Assembly (NCBI GenBank): GCA_029932855.1
Contig: JAOZPG010000009.1
Span: forward strand, 22,864 to 74,318
Direction of reading: 5' to 3'
Source of the DNA: Bacteroidales bacterium
GTDB lineage: Bacteria; Bacteroidota; Bacteroidia; Bacteroidales; VadinHA17
Length of the DNA: 51,455 bases
Shown here: positions 45,185 to 51,455 of the stretch, piece by piece
Numbering within the stretch: position 1 is the stretch's first letter
How the letters are laid out: each line of letters opens with the position of its first letter
The notes under the pieces: model-generated
The model's database searches: none
The model's input: only the letters and a program-made list of their open reading frames with translations
Told to the model about the DNA's origin: nothing
Position numbers and translations under genes: made by a program

Positions 45185-46255
45185 TTAATTATTTTTTTCA
45201 AAATCTTTCATTGCAGCAATAAGAGCTTCAATACTTTCCACAGGAAGTGCATTATATATGGATGCCCTGAAGCCACCAACAGACCTGTGCCCTTTAATAC
45301 CTACCATGCCCTTTCCCGTGGCATAGTCCAGGAATGCAGATTCCATGTCTTTAAACTCATCGTTCATAACCCAGCACGCATTCATGATTGATCTGTCGCC
45401 AGGATCACCAACCGTGGGCTTAAACAATTTATTCCTGTCAATCTCATCATATAACAATGCAGCCTTTGCAAGGTTCCTTTCATACATTTTTTCAATGCCT
45501 CCCTGGCTAACAAGCCACTTAAGAGTCTGAAGTGCTGCAAACACAGGCAATACAGGCGGTGTATTAAACATCGAACCTTTCTCGATATGAGTACGATAAT
45601 TCAGCATTGTTGGGATTGCCCTGTCGACTTTTCCAAGAGCATCTTCTTTAACAATAACAAAAGTAACGCCAGCCGGGGCCAGGTTTTTTTGTGCCCCGCC
45701 ATAAATAAGCGCATACTTGGAAATATCCACCGGACGACAAAAAATATCTGATGACATATCGGCTATAAGCGGAATCTTACAATCAATATCTTCTCTTATC
45801 TGTGTACCATAAATAGTGTTATTGGTGGTTATATGAAAATAGTCGGCATCAGCAGGAACATCATATCCCTTGGGTATATAACTGAATGTTTTATCTTTTG
45901 AAGAAGCAACTTCAACAACTTCGCCGTACAGGCCGGCTTCTTTAACAGCTTTTGATGCCCATGATCCTGTATTAAGGTAAGCAGATTTAGATTTCATAAA
46001 GTTCATTGGGATCATGGTAAATTGTGTACTTGCTCCACCGCCAAGAAACAATACATGATAAGTTTCAGGAATATTCAGCAGCTCTTTAAATAATTGCTGA
46101 GCTTCATCCATAACTGCAATGAACTCTTTACTCCTGTGGGAAATCTCCATTACAGATAAACCGGTACCGGCAAAATCCTTAACTGCTTCCGCAACATTAT
46201 CAATTGTAATTTGCGGTAAGATCGAGGGTCCTGCATAAAAATTGTGCTTCTTCAT
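45185..46255 (-). CDS. serC: Phosphoserine aminotransferase
   Basis: A 356-residue PLP enzyme of step two in serine synthesis. FYAGPSILP at the N-terminus, [18 protein letters not shown], the PLP lysine in [13 protein letters not shown] and the C-terminal [17 protein letters not shown] are diagnostic. It is the first gene of the serC-serA-lipoprotein-DUF1015 group and has its own promoter-like sequence 31 bases upstream. Confidence 0.95.
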   Translation of the reverse strand: MKKHNFYAGPSILPQITIDNVAEAVKDFAGTGLSVMEISHRSKEFIAVMDEAQQLFKELLNIPETYHVLFLGGGASTQFTMIPMNFMKSKSAYLNTGSWASKAVKEAGLYGEVVEVASSKDKTFSYIPKGYDVPADADYFHITTNNTIYGTQIREDIDCKIPLIADMSSDIFCRPVDISKYALIYGGAQKNLAPAGVTFVIVKEDALGKVDRAIPTMLNYRTHIEKGSMFNTPPVLPVFAALQTLKWLVSQGGIEKMYERNLAKAALLYDEIDRNKLFKPTVGDPGDRSIMNACWVMNDEFKDMESAFLDYATGKGMVGIKGHRSVGGFRASIYNALPVESIEALIAAMKDFEKNN

Positions 46256-46285
46256 TTCGTAAAAAGTTTATTAAATTACTAAATC

Positions 46286-46293
46286 CAAACTTA
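46286..46293 (-). promoter_or_regulatory. Probable -7 box of serC
   Basis: TAAGTTTG on the minus strand matches TAnnTTTG, 31 bases before the serC ATG. At the expected 19-base distance upstream the sequence is TTT instead of TTG. It lies in the 106-base gap after gcvT, which suggests that serC is not dependent on gcvT transcription. Confidence 0.45.
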
Positions 46294-46361
46294 TTTAATT
46301 CCTTGTAAAGATAAATGTTTTATAAAGGATATTTATCTAGTTTATATTATTTTATTAATAG

Positions 46362-47471
46362 CTATAATGATTTATAAATAGGCATTCCAACCACCTCAGC
46401 CTTAAGTGTTTTATTCCTTATTCTTATCATTATTTCTGTCCCGGTTTCCCAGTATCCCTTGTTAAGATAAGCCATGCCTATCCCCTGCTTCATCATTGGC
46501 GACATTGTACCTGAAGTAACCTCTCCTATCCTTTCACCATCCTTATTAATTACCTCATAATGCTGCCTGGGGATTCCTCTTTCCTTCATCACAAAGGCTT
46601 TTAATCTTTTGCTTACACCTTCTTCTTTATGTTTCAGCAATAATTCCCTGTCAATAAAGTCTTTATCCTTAGTGAATTTTGTTATCCAGCCCAGGCCTGC
46701 TTCTATAGGGGATGTTTCATCATTTATATCATTCCCGTAAAGACAATAAGCCATCTCCAGTCTCAATGTATCCCTTGCTCCCAGTCCCACAGGAATTATT
46801 CCGAACTCAGCACCTGCACTCATTACTGCATCCCAAAGCTTCCGGCCTTCCTCATTCCTGACATATATTTCACAACCCCCGGCACCTGTATAACCTGTTG
46901 TTGAAAACAAAACATCTTTGATCCCTGCAAATTCAATTGTCTTGTGAGTATAAAACTTCATATCCTTCACATTTTCGTCTGTAAGCTTCTGCATAGCATC
47001 CAGGGCTTTAGGCCCCTGTACCGCAAGCTGTGCTGTTTCATCCGACCTGTTAATCAGCTCCTTGCCTTCTTTCAGGCCAAATTTATTCCCCTGACTTAGA
47101 AGCCAGTTCCAGTCTTTCTCAAGATTGGATGCATTAAGCACAAGCAAATATTTATCCTTATCCATATAGTAAACCAGTAAATCATCAACTATCCCGCCTT
47201 TACCATTCGGAAAACATGAATATTGTATCTTCCCTTCTGTGAGCACAGATACATCATTACTTGTAACATATTGCAAAAATCCAAGGGCTTTGGCACCATT
47301 GACTTCTATTTCTCCCATATGTGAGACATCAAATACTCCAAGTTTTTCCCTTACATTCCTGTGCTCATTATTAATCCCTGAATATTCAACAGGCATCAGG
47401 TATCCTGCAAACTCAACCATTTTTGCCCCCAGCTCTTTATGAATTTCTGTAAATGCTGTATTTTTCATCAT
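46362..47471 (-). CDS. gcvT: Aminomethyltransferase (glycine cleavage T protein)
   Basis: A 369-residue folate-dependent enzyme that releases ammonia and transfers the one-carbon unit from the lipoyl-bound glycine intermediate. Motifs include VEYSGINNEHRNVREKLGVFDVSHMGE (the family N-terminal block), TGYTGAGGCEIYV, IPVGLGARDTLRLE and GEVTSGTMSPMMKQGIGMAYL. Start MMKNTAF, with Met2 as an alternative. Its placement beside serine synthesis is logical, as serine and glycine supply one-carbon units. A palindromic sequence lies upstream. Confidence 0.94.
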   Translation of the reverse strand: MMKNTAFTEIHKELGAKMVEFAGYLMPVEYSGINNEHRNVREKLGVFDVSHMGEIEVNGAKALGFLQYVTSNDVSVLTEGKIQYSCFPNGKGGIVDDLLVYYMDKDKYLLVLNASNLEKDWNWLLSQGNKFGLKEGKELINRSDETAQLAVQGPKALDAMQKLTDENVKDMKFYTHKTIEFAGIKDVLFSTTGYTGAGGCEIYVRNEEGRKLWDAVMSAGAEFGIIPVGLGARDTLRLEMAYCLYGNDINDETSPIEAGLGWITKFTKDKDFIDRELLLKHKEEGVSKRLKAFVMKERGIPRQHYEVINKDGERIGEVTSGTMSPMMKQGIGMAYLNKGYWETGTEIMIRIRNKTLKAEVVGMPIYKSL

Positions 47472-47536
47472 AATTATTATGAATTAAATCAATTATAAAT
47501 TTTTTATAAAAATAGGATTTAAGAGAATCTGCTTTA

Positions 47537-47550
47537 GTGATAATTATCAC
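47537..47550. promoter_or_regulatory. 14-bp palindrome upstream of gcvT
   Basis: GTGATAATTATCAC is a perfect palindrome 66 bases before the gcvT start. It has the GTGA-N6-TCAC half-site spacing of CRP/FNR-family operators. No regulator gene is near, so its use as a binding site is inference. Confidence 0.4.
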
Positions 47551-47594
47551 CAATCGGCAGGCTGCACCAATAAAATAGCAATTCCCTTTCCTGG

Positions 47595-49658
47595 CTATTC
47601 GATTACCTTAAATTCAACCCTGCGGTTGGTAGCCCTGCCTTCTTCAGTATCATTTGTTGTTATCGGCTGCTCAAAACCATATCCGGCATATTCCATCCTG
47701 CTGTTATCTATGCCTTTTGAAACCATGTATTCAACCACTGCTTTTGCCCTGCTTTCTGACAAGCGCTGGTTATAATCTGCCGAACCTACATTATCGGTAT
47801 GACCGGATATCTCAATCCTTAGCTCAGGATTATTATCCATAAAATCAGCTGCCCTGTCGAGCTCGGTAAATGATTCAGGGCTAAGGGTAGATTTATTAAA
47901 CTCAAAAAAGATATTTTCAAGTACTATTTTTTCACCTACTTTTATCTTATTAAGGGTAAAATCCCTCTGAATCTCCCTGACAGAAGTATCAGCCGTAATT
48001 TGCATTATATCAAGGTAAAACATATATCCCGAAGAATTCACTTCCACTCCATAAGAATCTTTTCGTTTCAGCTTTAGTGAATATGAACCATCCTCCCTGC
48101 TTGATATGGTTGTTGCAACGATCTTGTTTTCTTCCATGTCAATTATTTCCACCATTCCCTGCAAAGCTGTTGAATCAGAAGCATCCTGCACTCTTCCATA
48201 TATTTTCACAGTCGGATCGGGCTTGGGAATCACAACAAGGGGCACTATCACCTCTACCGGTGGTTCAATTATTTCAGGAGTTGTATCTACAGGCTCAGGA
48301 AGCGGTTCAGGCAAATATTGCAGCCTGTAAATGTCCATTAAGCCTACATTATCTTCTTCGCGGATTGATGAAATAAAAGCTGTAAGACTGTCAAGCACCA
48401 CATAAAAAAGATCATCATCGCTTGAATTAATTGGATAACCCAGATTAACCGGCTCCGACCAGTTGCCATCTTCACCAAGGCTGGTTTTAAACACATCATA
48501 GCCCCCCATAGATGATGGCCTGTCGGAACTGAAAAACATGGTTTTCTCATCATCAGCCAGGAATATTGCCTCTTCATTATAGGGACTGTTAACCGGGGGA
48601 CCAAGATTCACCGGGTCCTGCCATTTGCCTTTTTCATCTTTTTTACTTAACCACACATCCAGTCCCCCCTGGCTTCCCTTAAGCCTGCTGCTTATAAAAT
48701 AAAGATTCTGACGGTCTGCAGTAACACTTACAGAAGACTCATGATAACCCGAATTAAGCTTTGATTTAAATTTCTTGGGTTTTATCCATGAACCATCTAT
48801 ATAGTAGGAGTAAAAAACCACACCTCCGTCCTCATCTCCATGGTATATATATAATGTTTCATCATCATCAGTCAGGAGCAATGCAGCAGAATTTTTTTTA
48901 GTATTAACAGGTTCACCGATGTTTTGTGCAAGGCCCCACAGGCTGTCATTGGTAGAATATGATATATAGATTTTCTCATTAAACTTATTGTCTCTCTCAT
49001 TTCTCTTATCTGTTCCATCCCTGCCACGCCTGGTGGTAAAATACATCCTGTCGTATGAACTGGAAAAAACCGGTTTATAATCATCGTCCGCAGAGTTTAT
49101 GCCTGTCCCTAAATTAATTACCTCTACCCTCAGGGTATCTTTCATTATCTCAAGCCCTGTCCTGCACTGGTCAATATAATTGGAGACTTTTACTGTATCT
49201 ATGAGCCTTGCACCTTGTTTATTCAGGGAATTTAAAAAAGTCCTGTACTCACTTATTGCATTATCAAAACGGTAATTTATATGATAAGCCCTTGCAAGCA
49301 TATAATGAATATCCGGTGCGACATGTTTATTGAATTCGTATGAAGCCTTCAGGAAATCGAGTGACCTGGATTTATTATCACTAAAAAGATAACATACCCC
49401 TATCCTGTAATTTAATTGCGGATTAAGTGCATTATACTCATGGGCTGACAGGTAATATTTCAAAGCATCCTTATATGTTCCCCGGCCTGCAGAAAAAAGC
49501 TCATCACCAATCTGCAAATCATCCCATGCTTTGTCAAATCCGCTATCGCTTGTCTTAAATTCCTTCTTCTTAATTTCAACCAGGAACTGACTATAAGATG
49601 ACTGGCTTATAAAAACAAACAGACCCAGGCTTAAAACGAATATAAGTATATTTTTCAT
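47595..49658 (-). CDS. PorE-like OmpA protein (TPR-PD40-CRD-OmpA)
   Basis: A 687-residue outer-membrane-associated protein. A signal peptide (1-23) is followed by TPR repeats (about 40-170), a PD40/WD40-like propeller (about 190-430, with repeated YFTTRRGRDG, LYFISSRLKGSQGGLDVW and MFFSSDRPSSMGGYDV blades), a Pro-rich linker, a carboxypeptidase-regulatory-like domain (about 478-560) and an OmpA domain (about 572-687, with EISGHTDNVGSADYN and NRRVEFKV). This is the architecture and approximate length of PorE, the peptidoglycan-anchored type IX secretion component. Bacteroidota carry several paralogues with the same layout, so the assignment to PorE itself is tentative. A secretion-domain cargo protein occurs at 16102-18714. 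Confidence 0.85.
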   Translation of the reverse strand: MKNILIFVLSLGLFVFISQSSYSQFLVEIKKKEFKTSDSGFDKAWDDLQIGDELFSAGRGTYKDALKYYLSAHEYNALNPQLNYRIGVCYLFSDNKSRSLDFLKASYEFNKHVAPDIHYMLARAYHINYRFDNAISEYRTFLNSLNKQGARLIDTVKVSNYIDQCRTGLEIMKDTLRVEVINLGTGINSADDDYKPVFSSSYDRMYFTTRRGRDGTDKRNERDNKFNEKIYISYSTNDSLWGLAQNIGEPVNTKKNSAALLLTDDDETLYIYHGDEDGGVVFYSYYIDGSWIKPKKFKSKLNSGYHESSVSVTADRQNLYFISSRLKGSQGGLDVWLSKKDEKGKWQDPVNLGPPVNSPYNEEAIFLADDEKTMFFSSDRPSSMGGYDVFKTSLGEDGNWSEPVNLGYPINSSDDDLFYVVLDSLTAFISSIREEDNVGLMDIYRLQYLPEPLPEPVDTTPEIIEPPVEVIVPLVVIPKPDPTVKIYGRVQDASDSTALQGMVEIIDMEENKIVATTISSREDGSYSLKLKRKDSYGVEVNSSGYMFYLDIMQITADTSVREIQRDFTLNKIKVGEKIVLENIFFEFNKSTLSPESFTELDRAADFMDNNPELRIEISGHTDNVGSADYNQRLSESRAKAVVEYMVSKGIDNSRMEYAGYGFEQPITTNDTEEGRATNRRVEFKVIE

Positions 49659-49855
49659 TCCTTCAGAATTTTGTATTTACTTAAAAAGACTATACCACCA
49701 TGTATATAATCTTAAGAATCCTCTCTAAATTAACACTGATGTAAATATATAAAATCATGCACAAAATACTGCCGGTTTTAGCAAAATCATATTTGTTTTA
49801 GGAAAGGCAGCTATTTTTTGTTATTTTTATTTTGCAAAAAATTAAACTTATATAA

Positions 49856-50215
49856 ATGAATATTAAAAGGAAGCTTATTGATCTGTCATATCTTAAATCA
49901 ATGGCTGGTGATAGTAAAGAACTCATTAATGAGATGATAGGAATATTTATATCCCAAATCCCGGAATTTATTTCTCAGATGAAATCTTATTACGAGGATA
50001 AAGACTGGAAAAACCTGGGATTGATTGCTCATAAAGCTAAATCATCTGTTGCTATTATGGGTATGGAAGACCAGTCAGTACTTTTAAAAGAACTTGAATT
50101 AGAATGTAAAAATGAAAATACTGATAATTCTAATTATAAAGAATATATTGATAAATTCGAAAGAGATTGCGATATTGCCCTACAGGAATTAGAGAAAGTA
50201 ATTAAATCTAAATGA
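49856..50215 (+). CDS. Histidine phosphotransfer (Hpt) domain protein
   Basis: A 119-residue single-domain Hpt protein. The four-helix bundle has LIAHKAKSSVAIMG with phospho-His59 and the conserved small residues after it. It moves phosphate between a hybrid kinase receiver and a final response regulator. It is followed 13 bases later by a STAS protein, so the two are co-transcribed. The hybrid kinase at 12812-14887 lacks its own Hpt, but many kinases elsewhere could be the partner. Confidence 0.85.
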   Translation: MNIKRKLIDLSYLKSMAGDSKELINEMIGIFISQIPEFISQMKSYYEDKDWKNLGLIAHKAKSSVAIMGMEDQSVLLKELELECKNENTDNSNYKEYIDKFERDCDIALQELEKVIKSK

Positions 50216-50228
50216 AACAACAATAACT

Positions 50229-50576
50229 ATGGCTATTATTCATTTAAATAAGGAAAACGACATCGTGCTGGCTTCATTTGATAAGGATGTGAAAAAATTC
50301 AATGCCCTTATAACTGAAGAAGTTAAACAGGAATTATCAGCACTTTATGAAAGACCAAATCTAAAACTGATACTTGACCTGACTGGTATTAGCTATATCG
50401 ACAGTACAGGTTTCGGGGTATTTCTTTCACTTATGAAAAAAGCCAATAATAATTATGGCAGCTTTAAAATTTGCGGACTAAGCCCCGATGTTCAGGAATT
50501 ATTTGAATTACTTCAGCTGCACCAGATTTTTGACATATGTAAATCATCCCGGGAATGTCTGGAAAGCTTTGATTAA
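50229..50576 (+). CDS. STAS-domain anti-sigma factor antagonist
   Basis: A 115-residue STAS protein like SpoIIAA/RsbV. ILDLTGISYIDSTGFGVFLSL holds the Ser59 phosphorylation site in the DSTG motif. Such proteins bind an anti-sigma kinase when dephosphorylated. No cognate kinase or sigma gene follows. Pairing with Hpt suggests a link between phosphorelay and partner switching, but this is inference. Confidence 0.88.
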   Translation: MAIIHLNKENDIVLASFDKDVKKFNALITEEVKQELSALYERPNLKLILDLTGISYIDSTGFGVFLSLMKKANNNYGSFKICGLSPDVQELFELLQLHQIFDICKSSRECLESFD

Positions 50577-50579
50577 AAT

Positions 50580-50612
50580 TGCCGGGGGAAATCAGATCAT
50601 CATTCCCGGGCA
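50580..50612 (+). terminator. Hairpin after the STAS gene
   Basis: TGCCGGGGGAA (50580-50590) pairs with TTCCCGGGCA (50603-50612) in 4 plus 5 base pairs with a small internal loop, immediately after the STAS stop codon. No T-run follows, so it is at best a weak terminator or an mRNA 3' end stabiliser. The remainder of 50577-50819 shows no convincing gene. Confidence 0.35.
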
Positions 50613-50819
50613 CAGGTTTAAATGGACAAATCAGCTTAAAACCAAATATATTTTTTAAAGATTTTTTTTTCAAGCCTTCCGGAATTGAGGTCATTATTCC
50701 AAATACCCGGAATTTCATATCATACAATTTCAAGCCATAGAAAAAACACATACGGAGAAGGTCAGGGTTTAAGAGTTTGTTCCCTGTATTTTCCTTGAAA
50801 AATTCATATAGCAGCAATT

Positions 50820-51401
50820 ATGGGAAAAAGCCTTTGGAAAGCAGGAACAATGATCTATCCTTTACCTGCAGTAATGATTAGCTGTGGCTCCCGGCCCGAG
50901 GATTATAATATTATTACTATTGCATGGACAGGTACCATATGTACCGACCCTCCTATGTGTTATATTTCAATCCGGCCACACAGGCATTCTTACGATATTA
51001 TCAAGTCGAGTGGTGAGTTTGTAATAAACCTGACGACAAAAAAACTTGCCAGGGCAACAGACTGGTGCGGAATAAAATCGGGGTCAAAATATAACAAGTT
51101 TAAAGAAATGGGTCTTAGTCCTGAAAAAGCCAGCTTTGTAAAGGCTCCTATGATAGCAGAATCTCCGGTAAACATAGAATGTAAGCTTACAGAAATAATT
51201 GAACTGGGCGTACATCATATGTTTCTTGCCAAAGTGCTGGGGATACATGCCGACGAGCAATATATCGATAAAGAAAGTCAGGAATTCCAGCTTGAAAAAG
51301 CAAAACTTATAGCCTATTCACATGGCAAGTATTATGAGCTTGGTAAGTTTATTGGGAAATTTGGATTTTCAGTAAGAAAAAAAAAGAAGCATAAACATTA
51401 A
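50820..51401 (+). CDS. Flavin reductase-like FMN-binding protein
   Basis: A 193-residue protein of the flavin reductase/FMN-binding split-barrel family. It has YPLPAVMISCGSRPEDYNIITIAWTGTICTDPP and a PHRHSYDIIKSSGEFVINL segment, typical for FMN binding, followed by a loop with DWCGIKSGSKYNKF. The C-terminus is strongly basic (KKKKHKH). Partners of such proteins use reduced flavin or the protein itself acts as a redox enzyme; no clear partner is adjacent. A short tandem repeat begins 9 bases after its stop. Confidence 0.88.
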   Translation: MGKSLWKAGTMIYPLPAVMISCGSRPEDYNIITIAWTGTICTDPPMCYISIRPHRHSYDIIKSSGEFVINLTTKKLARATDWCGIKSGSKYNKFKEMGLSPEKASFVKAPMIAESPVNIECKLTEIIELGVHHMFLAKVLGIHADEQYIDKESQEFQLEKAKLIAYSHGKYYELGKFIGKFGFSVRKKKKHKH

Positions 51402-51410
51402 TATTCTGCG

Positions 51411-51455
51411 CAACTGCAAACACACTGACTGTATGCTCAACTGCAAACACACTGA
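51411..51455. repeat. Tandem repeat at the right window edge
   Basis: CAACTGCAAACACACTGA occurs at 51411-51428 and at 51438-51455, a period of 27 bases, starting 9 bases after the flavin reductase stop. The window ends inside the second copy, so the number of units is unknown. A minisatellite or dispersed extragenic repeat is more likely than a CRISPR array, because the spacer is only 9 bases. Confidence 0.6.

Noticed and set aside
50464-50817. 117-codon frame on the minus strand near the STAS gene
   Set aside because: It overlaps the 3' end of the STAS gene and has no recognisable motif; the plus-strand sequence after the STAS stop also has no convincing gene.
51411-51455. CRISPR array
   Set aside because: Only two copies, a 9-base spacer and no cas genes.

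Overview
The window is chromosomal DNA from a member of the Bacteroidota, most likely a marine or anaerobic Bacteroidales/Marinilabiliales-type organism. The evidence is AT-rich intergenic DNA, promoter -7 boxes of the TAnnTTTG type, a type IX secretion C-terminal domain, OmpA proteins with PD40 propellers, and Bacteroidota-specific families (BT_3928, DUF6702, DAHP synthase fused to chorismate mutase). There are no rRNA or tRNA genes, insertion sequences, prophage or CRISPR arrays. It reads as ordinary core genome with a few unusual features.

Layout: (1) 88-9379, minus strand: an OmpA/LamG-like envelope protein, a family 4 uracil-DNA glycosylase, and a seven-gene phenylalanine/tyrosine operon read in the order pheA, aminotransferase, DAHP synthase-chorismate mutase, aroB, aroA, aroC, tyrA. 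(2) 9380-9812: the operon's leader, with a promoter, a 17-codon leader peptide containing nine Phe/Tyr codons, overlapping antiterminator and terminator hairpins, and a further possible short ORF. (3) 9837-14887, plus strand: nth, a NifS-SelD fusion and a hybrid histidine kinase. (4) 14881-19240, minus strand: a TPR protein, a large type IX secretion cargo protein and DUF6702. (5) 19284-25049: HupE/UreJ-like protein, aroQ (minus), xerD, ppdK, plsY. (6) 25042-29643: cdaA and folP (minus), then tmk, a BT_3928/DoxX protein and tpiA (plus). (7) 29830-38970: a 1504-residue exported protein of unknown function, rsmE, a 57-residue ORF and an ECF sigma factor (minus), and uvrA. (8) 39041-49658, minus strand: two exported unknowns, a DHOD-like protein, a YggS protein, DUF1015, a lipoprotein, serA, serC, gcvT and a PorE-like protein. 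(9) 49856-51401, plus strand: an Hpt protein, a STAS protein and a flavin reductase.

How the genes work together: the first cluster with aroQ covers almost the whole route from PEP plus erythrose 4-phosphate to Phe and Tyr; only aroE and aroK are absent from the window. The leader at 9562-9725 looks like a compact ribosome-mediated attenuator. Low charged tRNA-Phe or tRNA-Tyr would stall the ribosome in the leader ORF and free a segment that blocks the terminator. A ribosome that reaches the leader stop codon would cover that segment and allow termination. This is the strongest finding. The serC-serA-lipoprotein-DUF1015 block is a serine-biosynthesis neighbourhood in which DUF1015 has the features of a ParB/SerK-like enzyme. 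The NifS-SelD fusion joins selenium release and selenophosphate synthesis in one polypeptide.

Short direct repeats lie immediately downstream of three genes (the OmpA protein, aroQ and the flavin reductase). In the first two the repeat includes the gene's last codons and stop. These look like dispersed extragenic repeats that have invaded gene 3' ends.
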